NCBI RefSeq assembly: GCF_017939745.1
Contig: NZ_JAGKQQ010000001.1
Coordinates: 5,766,001-5,830,000, forward strand
Length of the DNA: 64,000 nucleotides
Source: Gemmata palustris
GTDB taxonomy: Bacteria > Planctomycetota > Planctomycetia > Gemmatales > Gemmataceae
Direction of reading: 5' to 3'
Shown: positions 1 through 9,454 of the stretch, piece after piece
Numbering within the stretch: position 1 is the stretch's first letter
Layout of the letters: each line of letters begins with the position of its first letter
Notes under the pieces: model-generated
What the model was told of the DNA's origin: nothing
What the model saw: only the letters and a program-made list of their open reading frames with translations
Database searches by the model: none
Program-made: the position numbers and the translations under genes

Positions 1-711
1 TTCGACCACTGCGTGGTCCGCGGGCGCGGGCGCGGCGTGTGGGTCGAAGTCACCCGCCCGCTGAACCTGGAACTGAGCGACACGCTCACCGCGCTCGACG
101 GCCCGGTGCTGTTGTCCGAAGCGGGCGGCAAGCCGGTCGCGACGAGTACGAGTACCGCGAAGTTCTTGCGCGTCACGGCACTGGTGGCCGGGCCGATTGT
201 CGAGATGCGCGGCGGGAAGTCCGCCGACACGATGCGCACCGCGGGGCTCACGAAACTGGACGTGGAAGCGGACGAGTGCCTGTTCGTCGCGGTGCCGCTC
301 GCCGGGCGCCCGCTCGTGGAACTCGACGGCGTCGAGCCGACCGACTGGAAATCGGTACTGAGTTGGCAGGTGAAGAAAGCCAACCGCTACGCGAACTTCG
401 ATACCTCGGCCGTGGTCGCGCTGATCCGCCCTCACGGTGAGGGGATCGCAAAGGAATGGGGCTGGGACGACTGGGTCGGCAACGTGGGCGAACCGGCCTC
501 TGTGACCGGCAAACGCATCGGGAAGGTGACGTTCGCGGCGCTCCCGATCGGGCTGAAAGAACTCGCTACGGTGAAGCCAGCGGACGTGGTGGTGAAGGAC
601 GCCGACTTCCCCGACCCGCTCGACTCGAAACTGATCGGCTCGAAGCTGGTCGAAGTCGGCGCTGATCCGGAGAAGTTGCCCACTGCGCCCGACGAAATGA
701 AACCGGAGTGA
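1..711 (+). CDS. 3' part of an unknown protein (cut by window edge)
   Basis: The reading frame is open from the first base to a TGA at 709-711, so the gene begins upstream of the window; the first in-frame start-like codon (GTG, 13) is probably internal. About 236 residues are visible. They are soluble-looking, with no membrane segment and no motif I recognise, and the tail is rich in Asp, Pro, Lys and Glu. Codon use is that of a genuine high-GC gene. It converges on the small gene at 795-968, with a hairpin between them. Function not assigned. Confidence 0.7.
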   Translation, partial: FDHCVVRGRGRGVWVEVTRPLNLELSDTLTALDGPVLLSEAGGKPVATSTSTAKFLRVTALVAGPIVEMRGGKSADTMRTAGLTKLDVEADECLFVAVPLAGRPLVELDGVEPTDWKSVLSWQVKKANRYANFDTSAVVALIRPHGEGIAKEWGWDDWVGNVGEPASVTGKRIGKVTFAALPIGLKELATVKPADVVVKDADFPDPLDSKLIGSKLVEVGADPEKLPTAPDEMKPE

Positions 712-729
712 CGGGTGTGATTAAAAGAG

Positions 730-775
730 AAGGACAGGGACGAGTCGGCGGGTCCGACTCTTAATCCCTGTCCTT
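730..775. terminator. Nested hairpin between convergent genes
   Basis: An 11-bp outer stem (730-740 with 765-775, AAGGACAGGGA/TCCCTGTCCTT) encloses a 7-bp inner stem (742-748 with 754-760, GAGTCGG/CCGACTC). It lies 19 bp after the stop at 711 and 20 bp before the stop of the gene on the opposite strand, so it could end transcription in both directions. T-runs are weak. Confidence 0.65.
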
Positions 776-794
776 AGTCGCTTCGGCGTTCGGG

Positions 795-968
795 TCACTT
801 CTTCTTGGCGGCCGGCTTCTTGGCGACAGCGGCTTTCGCGGCCGGCTTCTTGGCGACAGCGGCTTTCGCGGCCGGCTTCTTGGCGCCCGGCTTCTTCGTA
901 CCGAAGATCGCGTCGTACCCTTCGCCGAACTTGTTGTCTTCCGACATCCCCATCCGAACGATGCTCAT
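795..968 (-). CDS. Small histone-H1-like Lys/Ala-rich protein
   Basis: A 57-residue protein. The ATG at 968 is chosen because AGGGG lies just upstream; an in-frame TTG/GTG start further out would add an unlikely leader. The first half is acidic/mixed (SEDNKFGEGYDAIFG); the second half is a basic tail of Lys, Ala and Pro with a tandem unit of about ten residues (AAKAAVAKKP), visible in DNA as 30-bp direct repeats at 805-890. Such tails resemble the C-terminus of histone H1 and bacterial Hc1/AlgP-like proteins, which bind DNA non-specifically. DNA compaction is an inference; the N-terminal half is not from a family I know. Confidence 0.6.
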   Translation of the reverse strand: MSIVRMGMSEDNKFGEGYDAIFGTKKPGAKKPAAKAAVAKKPAAKAAVAKKPAAKKK

Positions 969-1067
969 GGCAGCCCCTGGTGCGAGTAATTGTGGTCGTC
1001 GTGAACTAGTGTAAGTCACACTCGGCGCGTTGTCACGGGTGCCCGAGCCTTTGAGTGCGGCCCGCGC

Positions 1068-2219
1068 TCATTTTCCGCACGCAAATCGGAACAGGATCTC
1101 GGCCGCGGGTTCCAACTGCGCGAGATCGATCCACTCGTCCTTGGTGTGCGCCTGCGCGATGTCGCCCGGGCCGAACACCACCACCGGCACGCCCGCGGCC
1201 GCGACCGTCGCGGCGTCCGTACCGAACGGCACCGGGTGAACGATGTGTCCCCCCGTAACGGAATCGATGGCCGCGCCGAACCGCTTCACGAGGTCCACCG
1301 AGAGGGCCGGACTGAGAGGGAGACACCCAGCGGAACTGCGCGCGAGTACAAACGGGAAATCCGCCCCCGGTAGCGCCTTCAAAACAGCTTCGAGTTCAGC
1401 GGTCGCACTCTCGTAGGTCTCACCGGGCAGCAAGCGCCGGTCCACGTCCGCGCGGCAAAAGTCCGGCACGGTGTTCGGCGACACCCCGCCGGTCACGCGG
1501 CCCACGGAGATCGTTCGCGAGCCCAGAACCGGATCGGCGGGCGCGCTTTGTAACTTCTGCGCGTACTCCTCGATCCCGCCCAGGAGCCGGGCCATGCGGT
1601 ACACGGCGTTGACGCCCTGCTCGGGCCGCGACGAGTGGCACGCGCGCCCGGTCGTTTCGAGCGCCCAGCGCGCGACGCCCTTGTGCGCGTTCACGATGTT
1701 CAGCAGCGTCGGCTCGGCGACAATGGCGCAGTCCGCGCGGAACCCGGACGCCATCAGTTCCTGAATCCCGGCGCCCCCGTGCTCCTCGTCCACGGTGAAC
1801 GCGAGCGTCACTTTCGCGGAGCCGGCCGGCTTTTCCCGGATGAGCCGCGCGAACGCGGTGAGCATGACCGCCCCACCGCCCTTCACGTCGCACGAGCCGC
1901 GCCCGTAAAGTTTCCCGCCCTCGATCTTCGCGCCGAACGGCTCGACGATCATGCCGTCAACGGGCACCGTGTCCTGGTGCGCCTCGAACAGCACGTGGAA
2001 CGGCACCGGTCCCGGCGGCGTATAAGTGGCGACGAGGTTCTCGCGCCCGGCGGCGACGCGCTGGCGGTAGAACTCGCACCCAATCGCGCGAAGTTGAGCT
2101 TCCAGAAAGTCGGTCACGCGCGATTCGTGGACGAGCGCGGGATCGATGTCCGCGCGCCCCATCGGGTTGACGGACGGGAGGCGCACGAGTTCGGCGAGCA
2201 GTTGTGGCAGTGGGAGCAT
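1068..2219 (-). CDS. M20 family metallopeptidase (ArgE/DapE/CPG2-like)
   Basis: A 383-residue zinc-dependent amidohydrolase; the family removes acyl groups or terminal residues from small peptides and acyl amino acids in the cytoplasm. The metal-site motif EAHQDTVPVD, the bridging Asp in GRGSCDVKGG and the catalytic Glu pair in VDEEHGG are all present, followed by the lid/dimerisation domain (HKGVARW...CHSSRPEQG) and a C-terminal metal ligand region (PFGTDAA, QAHTKDE). The ATG at 2219 is used because the longer frame upstream is Arg/Pro-rich and lacks family similarity. Substrate cannot be read from sequence; ArgE and DapE are both possible. It diverges from sucC. Confidence 0.85.
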   Translation of the reverse strand: MLPLPQLLAELVRLPSVNPMGRADIDPALVHESRVTDFLEAQLRAIGCEFYRQRVAAGRENLVATYTPPGPVPFHVLFEAHQDTVPVDGMIVEPFGAKIEGGKLYGRGSCDVKGGGAVMLTAFARLIREKPAGSAKVTLAFTVDEEHGGAGIQELMASGFRADCAIVAEPTLLNIVNAHKGVARWALETTGRACHSSRPEQGVNAVYRMARLLGGIEEYAQKLQSAPADPVLGSRTISVGRVTGGVSPNTVPDFCRADVDRRLLPGETYESATAELEAVLKALPGADFPFVLARSSAGCLPLSPALSVDLVKRFGAAIDSVTGGHIVHPVPFGTDAATVAAAGVPVVVFGPGDIAQAHTKDEWIDLAQLEPAAEILFRFACGK

Positions 2220-2420
2220 GAGGTCTGATGTACCCCGAGCGCGGTCTTTGCAAAGGGCGGCCCCGAACCGGGGGCCGGATCGCCCCCCCGCGGCGGCGCT
2301 ACGCGCGGCGGGCGCCCGTGTGCCAACGCGGGTTGGTAGCATTATCCTCGTCCCTCTTTCAGCGATCAACAACTACCGCTATAACGGCACAACTCCCTCG
2401 TTCACTGCCGGAGCCGCACG

Positions 2421-3632
2421 ATGAAGGTTCACGAGTACCAGGCCAAAGAGCTGCTCGCCGCCGCGGGCGCGAACGTCCCCAGGCACGTCGTCTGTAAGAC
2501 GCCCGACGAGGCCGCCGCCGCGTTCGACCAGCTCAGTAACGGCGGCGGGGTCATGGTGAAGGCCCAGATCCACGCCGGCGGGCGCGGGGCCGGACAGCTC
2601 GTCGGGTTCGCGGACAAGCTCGGCGGGGTCAAGTTTTGTAGCAGCAAAGAAAAGGCCCGCACCGTCGCCGAGACGATGCTGAAGCACCCGCTGAAGACGC
2701 TCCAGACCGGGCCGCAGGGCCAGCCGATCCGCACGCTCATCGTCCAGGCCGACGCTGAGCCGGACAAGGAGTTCTACGTCGCCGTCGTGTTCGACCGCGG
2801 GATCGGGCTGCCGGTACTCATGGCGTCCGCGGCCGGCGGGATGGACATCGAAAAAGTCGCGCACGACACGCCCGAACAAATCATCAAGGTGCCGTTCAGC
2901 CCGGAAACCGGGCTGCTCGCGTTCCAGGCCCGGCGCCTGGCCTACGAACTCGGCTTCACCGGCGACCAGGTCGCGAAGGCCGAGAAGATCATGCTCGCGC
3001 TCTCGAAGGTCTACCTGGAGAAGGACGCGACCCTCGCCGAAGTGAACCCGCTCGCGGTCACGAAGTCCGGCGACGTCGTGGTGCTCGACGCGAAGTTCGA
3101 TTTCGACGACAACGCGCTGTTCCGCCACAAGGACGTCGCGGCCCTGCGCGACGAGAGCGAGGAGAACCCGGCCGAACTGCGGGCGGGCAAGGCCAACCTG
3201 AACTTCATTCAGCTCGACGGGACCATCGCGTGCCTGGTCAACGGCGCGGGCCTGGCGATGGCCACGATGGACATCATCAACTACCACGGGACGGCCCACG
3301 GCGTCGGCCCGGCGAACTTCCTGGACGTGGGCGGGAGCGTGACCGCGGCCGGGGCGGTCGAGGCGTTCCGCATCATCCTCTCCGATCCGAAGGTGAAGGG
3401 CATTCTGGTGAACGTGTTCGGCGGGATCGCGAGCTGCGCGACCATCGCCGACGCGCTCGTGAAGGCCGGCAAAGAGGTCGGGTTCAAGGTGCCGGTCGTC
3501 GTGCGGCTCGAGGGCAACGAGGTCGAAAAGGCGCGGGCCATTCTCGCGGCCGCGGCCGCCGACCTCCCCACCCTGAAGACCGCCGCCGACCTGACGGGCG
3601 CCGCGAAGCTGATCGTCGAGCTGAGCAAGTGA
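2421..3632 (+). CDS. sucC: Succinyl-CoA synthetase (ADP-forming) beta subunit
   Basis: A 403-residue subunit of the TCA-cycle enzyme that makes succinate and ATP from succinyl-CoA, ADP and phosphate. The N-terminus (MKVHEYQAKELL) is diagnostic, followed by the ATP-grasp domain (VKAQIHAGGRGAG near residue 45, metal-binding EVNPL and DAKFDFDDNA near 210-235) and the C-terminal CoA-ligase domain (LVNGAGLAMATMD, GILVNVFGGI). Length is slightly above the usual 385-390. The partner subunit sucD lies 1.4 kb downstream on the same strand, separated by two unrelated small genes. Confidence 0.97.
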   Translation: MKVHEYQAKELLAAAGANVPRHVVCKTPDEAAAAFDQLSNGGGVMVKAQIHAGGRGAGQLVGFADKLGGVKFCSSKEKARTVAETMLKHPLKTLQTGPQGQPIRTLIVQADAEPDKEFYVAVVFDRGIGLPVLMASAAGGMDIEKVAHDTPEQIIKVPFSPETGLLAFQARRLAYELGFTGDQVAKAEKIMLALSKVYLEKDATLAEVNPLAVTKSGDVVVLDAKFDFDDNALFRHKDVAALRDESEENPAELRAGKANLNFIQLDGTIACLVNGAGLAMATMDIINYHGTAHGVGPANFLDVGGSVTAAGAVEAFRIILSDPKVKGILVNVFGGIASCATIADALVKAGKEVGFKVPVVVRLEGNEVEKARAILAAAAADLPTLKTAADLTGAAKLIVELSK

Positions 3633-3663
3633 CTTACCCGCTTCTTCCGGAAAGGAACCCGAG

Positions 3664-4644
3664 ATGATTGTCCCCGTGAGGTCCCGTCGCGCGGCGGCCG
3701 CGCTTCTCGCAGCACTGCTGGGGTGGGCCGCGCTGCCCGGGTGCGGCGGGTCCGCGCCCCAAGCCGAGAAGAAGGACGAGAAGAAAGACGAACCCAAGAA
3801 GGGGCCGGACGCGGACCCGAAAAAAGGCCCCGACGCGGACCCGAAAAAGAGCCCGACGCCCGTCGCCGAACCGAAGAACGCGCTCGGTCCGGTCGAGCCG
3901 GCCGCCGCAACGATGGCGGACGCCTTCCTGAAAGACTTGGGCCAGGGGACCGCGAAAGCGGACGCGCTCTCGCCGGCGCTCCTCAAGGCCGTGGGGAAGC
4001 CGCTCGAGCTGCCGGACGACATCAAGAATGGGGTGAGCCCCGACGCGGCGACCCGGTGGCTCAAGTACATCGGCGAGGGGTACACCTTCTCGCTGGTGCT
4101 GGACCGGCAACAGGCCGGGGACGCGGTCTACTGGCGCGGGCAAGTTAACGGGCGCCAGCTCCCGCCCGCGGGGGGCGGGTACTCTTTACGGCTGATTAAG
4201 GACGCCGGCGCGTGGAAGGTGGACGCGCTCGTCATCACGTCCGTTGAGATTAAGGGGCGCATCGCGACCGGCACCGCGGACGCCGCGCTCCAGGAGTTCG
4301 CGGCGACGTCGTTCGTGGAACTGCTGGCCGACGCGAGCGGGATGGAGCCGAAGAACCGTGCGCCGGCGCTCGCACACGCGATGGTCCCCGCGCTTCGGGT
4401 TTCGTGGGCGCCCCCGTTCGAGGGAGATACCAAGCAGGGGTACGACTACAGCACCGGCAAACTGACGGTCAAAGCCACCGAGTACGGCGGCGGGACCAAG
4501 GAGTTCAGCGTCTCGAAAATCGCCGACCTCACGTTCAGCGCGGAACTCACCAAGCCCGCCGGGAAGAAGACGATCGTCGTGAAGCTCGTGAAGGGCACCA
4601 CCCCCGGCGAGTGGCTCGTGAGCGAGGTGGCCGAAGCGAGGTAG
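3664..4644 (+). CDS. Predicted lipoprotein between sucC and sucD
   Basis: A 326-residue exported protein. The N-terminus has RSRR, a hydrophobic stretch and a lipobox (LPGC, Cys27), so it is probably lipid-anchored. A charged linker with two exact copies of KKGPDADP plus a partial third follows (residues 34-60). The remaining part (about 75-326) is a soluble domain I do not recognise; the part with VNGRQLPPAGGGYSLRL and DAGAWKVDAL resembles lipoproteins that carry a nuclear-transport-factor-like fold, which is a guess. AAAGGAA at 3650-3656 gives a good ribosome site. It begins 31 bp after sucC, so it is probably cotranscribed. Confidence 0.75.
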   Translation: MIVPVRSRRAAAALLAALLGWAALPGCGGSAPQAEKKDEKKDEPKKGPDADPKKGPDADPKKSPTPVAEPKNALGPVEPAAATMADAFLKDLGQGTAKADALSPALLKAVGKPLELPDDIKNGVSPDAATRWLKYIGEGYTFSLVLDRQQAGDAVYWRGQVNGRQLPPAGGGYSLRLIKDAGAWKVDALVITSVEIKGRIATGTADAALQEFAATSFVELLADASGMEPKNRAPALAHAMVPALRVSWAPPFEGDTKQGYDYSTGKLTVKATEYGGGTKEFSVSKIADLTFSAELTKPAGKKTIVVKLVKGTTPGEWLVSEVAEAR

Positions 4645-4744
4645 CCGTGCGCGTGGCCCCACGGCGAACGTCTCATGTTTCGCTGTGGGAACACGTACCG
4701 CGTTGTTTCACGTGCCTCCTGGTCGGTCCCTTCGGGGGAGAAGA

Positions 4745-5058
4745 ATGTCGCCCGGCGACTCGCTCGACCGCCTGCACCGCGACCTCGGCCTGAAGCGGCT
4801 CAACCCGCTGTGGGCGAAATTGGAGATCCTGTTCGGCCTGTTTGTGGTAGCCGCGGGGCTGTTCGGCGGGATGAAACTCGCCGTGCGCCCCGAAACCGAA
4901 GTTCCGCTGTGGGCGTGGCTCGGCCCGGTGCTGCTCGTCACACTCGGCGGGTACCTCGCGCTCGCCGGACACCGCAGTCACTTGTATCAATCGAATAACC
5001 GACTCACCGCGCACCTGGCGGACCTGATCCGCGCGCAACAAAAATCCGGACCCTCGCT

Positions 5059-5062
<4 letters not shown>
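4745..5062 (+). CDS. Small two-helix membrane protein upstream of sucD
   Basis: A 105-residue protein. The ATG at 4745 follows a strong GGGGGAGAAGA site, which decides the start over a longer frame from 4685. A cytosolic N-terminus ([16 protein letters not shown]) is followed by two hydrophobic segments (about 26-44 and 55-75) and a polar tail ending near [10 protein letters not shown]. It overlaps sucD by 4 bp (ATGA), indicating translational coupling. No family recognised; a membrane role tied to succinyl-CoA synthetase is only suggested by position. Confidence 0.75.
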
Positions 5063-5973
<911 letters not shown>

Positions 5974-6006
5974 ACTCGATGCGCTGCGGCGTTCTTGAAA
6001 CAGCGG

Positions 6007-6028
6007 GGGCGAGCCAATTGGCTCGCCC
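6007..6028. terminator. Rho-independent terminator after sucD
   Basis: A perfect 22-bp palindrome: GGGCGAGCC, loop AATT, GGCTCGCCC, followed by TTTCTGCTTTCT on the plus strand. It lies 34 bp after the sucD stop and 29 bp from the serpin stop on the other strand, so it can serve both. Confidence 0.85.
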
Positions 6029-6056
6029 TTTCTGCTTTCTGACCGCGAATATGTGG

Positions 6057-7328
6057 TCAGCGCGTCGGGTCGAGGACGCGCCCCATGAACAGCACGGCCC
6101 CGGTTTCCTCGTGCTTGATGACGAACAGGAACGGGTGATCGGCGCGGAACTCTTTCGGCGGTGGAGGAGGCGTTCGCGGGCCGGCACAACCGCCGCCAGC
6201 GCACCCAGTTGCGGCGGCCGCGACGGTACCGATTTCATCCACCGCGACGAACGCCTTGTGAATGACGCGATTGAGGAATAGCCCTTCGGGGTGGTCGGTC
6301 ATTCCTTGGAAATTTGCTTTCTGTGAATCGAAGGCCTCGGTCACCCCCATTCTTTGGAGTGTGGTGGTGAGTTCGGTCGGCACGGGGAACGTGAACTTCG
6401 GCAGCCACACTTTCACGTCAGTCGCGTTGTTGATTGCGGCACGGCCGGTCAGATGTACCGCGGTCAATTGCCGCTCCAGGTCCGGCAGCCCGTCCGGTTC
6501 TCGGGGTAGCAGGATGTACATGCTCGTGGAGAAGTCATCGTAGGGGAGCCGTAATATCTGAAGAGCTTCCGATTCCAGTAGCCCGAAACGGGTCCGCTGG
6601 TACATCATCGAGCACTTCACTTGCGCGCCCGTTGAGAGGATGAAATCGGCCGGTTTGGTATCGTGCGTCTGGAACACGTTCGCCCAGCGCGATTTAAAGT
6701 AGATCGCGTTCGTGAGTACGGCCCGCGTGTTGTGGTCGAACACCCCGGGCGCGATCAGGTTCCTGATTCGGTTCCGCGTGCGCTCTTCGACCCAACGGTT
6801 GATGCGCGCGGGAACGTCCCGGGCCGCGGTCCGAAAATCGGCGCCGAACAGTTCGGCCTGAAAATCGGTGCGAACTCGTGCGAGATACTCCACCTTCCAC
6901 GGGTGATCTTGTTGCGCCCAGAGCGCGTTTGCGACGATCAGTTCTGTGCGTCCCGCCCCCAATTGCGGGGTCGCGATAGTTGCGGCCAGACCACGATACG
7001 CCGCTCCCAACTTCTCAGCGGCCGGCAAGTGCAGCACCTTCTGCATCTCGTCGAATGTACTTCCGCGCGCACCCGCGGCAGCCATCGCCAGTGCGGTTCC
7101 GATACTGTACGGGGAAACGAGCAGGTTGCCGCTATCGGCTCGGAGTTGAGCGTACAGATCGGTCGCGAACGCGCGCAAACCGTCGACCGCAGCACTCAGA
7201 TCTTTCGGGTCGGGCGTAGGAGATGAGTGTGCGCTGCGCATAGATGGAATGGATTGATAAGTAACGGAAAGCAGCCTCAGAACGTTGTACCCGATTCCGG
7301 TCTTGCCCGCTGTAAGCCGTTTCGCCAT
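6057..7328 (-). CDS. Serpin (serine protease inhibitor family)
   Basis: About 423 residues. The serpin fold is recognisable from LLVSPYSIGTALAMAAAGARG, the breach region NAIYFKSRWANVF and the C-terminal signature FRADHPFLFVI. The reactive-loop hinge (EIGTVAAAAT) has the small residues expected of an inhibitory serpin that traps its target protease covalently. The loop itself is odd: it runs through Gly/Cys repeats (GCAGGGCAGP) and five prolines, so the P1 residue is not obvious. Start is uncertain: ATG 7328 (GGTGGAA close upstream) or ATG 7241, which would give 394 residues and begin just before the fold. No clear signal peptide. It diverges from the hydrolase at 7402, leaving a short shared promoter region. 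Confidence 0.9.
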   Translation of the reverse strand: MAKRLTAGKTGIGYNVLRLLSVTYQSIPSMRSAHSSPTPDPKDLSAAVDGLRAFATDLYAQLRADSGNLLVSPYSIGTALAMAAAGARGSTFDEMQKVLHLPAAEKLGAAYRGLAATIATPQLGAGRTELIVANALWAQQDHPWKVEYLARVRTDFQAELFGADFRTAARDVPARINRWVEERTRNRIRNLIAPGVFDHNTRAVLTNAIYFKSRWANVFQTHDTKPADFILSTGAQVKCSMMYQRTRFGLLESEALQILRLPYDDFSTSMYILLPREPDGLPDLERQLTAVHLTGRAAINNATDVKVWLPKFTFPVPTELTTTLQRMGVTEAFDSQKANFQGMTDHPEGLFLNRVIHKAFVAVDEIGTVAAAATGCAGGGCAGPRTPPPPPKEFRADHPFLFVIKHEETGAVLFMGRVLDPTR

Positions 7329-7401
7329 TTCCACCGACTGGGTAATGTGCGATGCTGGGTGCGGCCCCAACGCTGCCTTCCAAACGATGAGGCTTCCGTT
7401 C

Positions 7402-8832
7402 ATGCGTCGCCTTGCACTGTTCCTTCCAATCCTCCTCTCCCCTCTTTTTGTCGCCTCTCCCACCATCTCGGCCCCGCCCGTTGCGGTCGAGATCCCCGCC
7501 GCACACAAGCCCGACGCGAAGGCCGTCGTTCGCTACGGCGACGGCTACCGCTACCCGCAAGCCGGGTGGGTGGTGCTCCACGTCGAGGGCGAGCCGTACA
7601 CCCGCGGGTACCAACAGGGCCGCTTGCTCTCGAAAGAGATCGCCGCGTACATTCGGATGGTCGCGACCGAGCGCAGCGTGAAGGCCCCCGCCGACGGGTG
7701 GAAGGCCGCCCGCCAACTCGCCAACGCGCTGTTCCTCCGCAAGATCGATCGCGAAGTCCTCGAAGAGATGAAGGGGATCGCGGAGGGCGCGACCGACGCC
7801 GGCGCGACCTACGAGCAGCGCGACATTGATCTGCTCGACATCGTCGTGCTGAACACCTGGATGGAACTCGAGTCGCTCGATTCCGCACTCAACACGATGC
7901 CCACCGGTCTGGAAGACAAAGTGTTCCCGCGCCCGGGGCTCCCCAAGGCCCCCGCGCCGCGGCCGGCGAAAAAGGACCACTGCTCGGCGTTCATCGCGAC
8001 CGGTCCCGCAACGGCCGACGGGAAGATCGTGTTCGGCCACATCACGATGTCGGGGCTTACCAGTGCCCCGTTCGTCAACGTGTGGATCGACGTGGTGCCG
8101 AAGAAGGGGCACCGGTTCGTGATGCAGGCGTTCCCGGGCGGGGTGTGGTCGAGCCAGGACTACTACATCAACGACGCCGGCATCGTGTTGTGCGAAACGA
8201 CGATTAATCAGTCGCCGTTCGACTCCACGGGCATGACCCTGACGAGCCGGGCGCGCAAGGCGATTCAGTACGGCGAGAGCATCGACGCGGTCGTGAAGGC
8301 GCTCTCCGAGAAGAACAACGGGCTGTACGCGAACGAGTGGCTCATCGGCGATCTGAAGACGAACGAAATCGCGATGTTTGAACTCGGCACGAGGGCCACG
8401 AAGTTGTGGCGCAGTTCCAAAGAGGAATGGTTCGAGGGGACGAAGGGCTTCTATTGGGGCAACAACAACGCGAAAGATCTGGCAGTGCGCCTCGAAGCAC
8501 TTCCCGCGGAGGCGGACGATCGCCCCGAAAAGACCGAGTGGGAACCCGACGAGCGCGACAAGGCGTGGTTGAAGTTCTACAAGGAGTACGCGGGGAAGAT
8601 CGATGCGGCGGCGGCGAAGGTCGCGTTCACCAACGAAACGCTGGCCCAGGACTCGTCACTGGACGCGAAATTCGCCACCGCGGACATGGCGAAAAAGCTG
8701 GCCACGCACGCGATGTACGGCCCGCCGCACGGCAAGGCGTGGAAGCCGACCGACGAGCAGAAACGCGACTACCCGGAAATTGTGACACTCGAACCGCACC
8801 CTTGGACGGTGCTCACCGTTGGCGGCCCCTGA
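7402..8832 (+). CDS. Exported C45/phospholipase-B-like Ntn-hydrolase
   Basis: A 476-residue protein with a clear signal peptide (MRRLALFLPILLSPLFVASPTISA). The start at 7402 is supported by GAGG at 7389-7392. The body resembles peptidase family C45 (acyl-CoA:6-aminopenicillanate acyltransferase) and the related phospholipase B-like proteins, which self-cleave to expose an N-terminal nucleophile. Cys194 in KKDHCSAFIATGP is the expected nucleophile, followed by a family-type stretch (FGHITMSG, FPGGVWSSQDYYINDAG, CETTINQSPFD). The true substrate (amide, peptide or lipid) cannot be told from sequence. Probably acts outside the cytoplasmic membrane. Confidence 0.8.
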   Translation: MRRLALFLPILLSPLFVASPTISAPPVAVEIPAAHKPDAKAVVRYGDGYRYPQAGWVVLHVEGEPYTRGYQQGRLLSKEIAAYIRMVATERSVKAPADGWKAARQLANALFLRKIDREVLEEMKGIAEGATDAGATYEQRDIDLLDIVVLNTWMELESLDSALNTMPTGLEDKVFPRPGLPKAPAPRPAKKDHCSAFIATGPATADGKIVFGHITMSGLTSAPFVNVWIDVVPKKGHRFVMQAFPGGVWSSQDYYINDAGIVLCETTINQSPFDSTGMTLTSRARKAIQYGESIDAVVKALSEKNNGLYANEWLIGDLKTNEIAMFELGTRATKLWRSSKEEWFEGTKGFYWGNNNAKDLAVRLEALPAEADDRPEKTEWEPDERDKAWLKFYKEYAGKIDAAAAKVAFTNETLAQDSSLDAKFATADMAKKLATHAMYGPPHGKAWKPTDEQKRDYPEIVTLEPHPWTVLTVGGP

Positions 8833-8840
8833 CGGGCCGC

Positions 8841-8926
8841 GTCGTAAGGTCGAAAAGTCGAAAGTCGTAAAGTCGAAAATCTCAGCAGTGAAGGCTCGCG
8901 ACTTTACGACTTTGTGACCTTACGAC
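8841..8926. repeat. Compound inverted repeat between convergent genes
   Basis: GTCGTAAGGTC (8841-8851) pairs with GACCTTACGAC (8916-8926), and inside it AGTCGTAAAGTCG (8863-8875) pairs with CGACTTTACGACT (8899-8911). It is built of iterated GTCGTAAAGTCG-like units, fills the gap between two convergent genes and may act as a bidirectional terminator. Confidence 0.6.
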
Positions 8927-8938
8927 CTGCGACGCAGA

Positions 8939-9232
8939 TCACTTCTTTTCTTCCTTGATCTCGACCACCTTCCCCCGCGCGAGCGTCGCTTTGAGGAACT
9001 CGACTTCCTTCATCGCCTCTTCCTTCTTCTCGTAGCCGACGGTGCCGATCGCGACCGACTTGCCCTCGGTGTTCTTAACCCGGAACCGCCAGCCGTCCTT
9101 CGCCTTGTAGACCTCGATCGTGCCGACCTCCTCGGCCTTCTTCTGAAGCGCCGGCGCGGGGGACAGCCCGGCGGCCGCGATCAGTGCCGCGACGATTGCA
9201 AACAGGGCGAACGAACGCAACGCGGTGCGCAT
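8939..9232 (-). CDS. Exported DUF1508 (YegP-like) protein
   Basis: A 97-residue protein. The ATG at 9232 gives a good signal peptide (ALRSFALFAIVAALIAAAGL); longer frames add a non-signal leader. After the signal there is a single DUF1508 repeat: IEVYKAKDGWRFRVKNTEGK...AIGTVGYEKKEEAMKEVEFLK. Usual DUF1508 proteins carry one or two such units and are cytosolic; the signal peptide here is a variation. The family has no firmly established biochemical role. Confidence 0.8.
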   Translation of the reverse strand: MRTALRSFALFAIVAALIAAAGLSPAPALQKKAEEVGTIEVYKAKDGWRFRVKNTEGKSVAIGTVGYEKKEEAMKEVEFLKATLARGKVVEIKEEKK

Positions 9233-9454
9233 GGGAGAACTCGCAGTGGTGGGTGGCGCTGCAGCAGATCCACAGCGCACAAGGATTATCGCACGCGGAA
9301 AAGTGAGAGACAACACGCACGGGTGTCATACGGGCAGGAGATCGCCCACAAGCACAGCAAAATCTGGGATAACGGGAAGTCGGGAATACGAACGAAGAAG
9401 CCCCGCTGTAAATCGAGCGGGGCTGGGAAGCGTCGTGGTACTCACGACCCGATT

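Noticed and set aside
2379-4085. Long minus-strand open frame of 568 codons across sucC and the lipoprotein gene
   Set aside because: Mirror frame of well-supported genes in GC-rich DNA; no family content.
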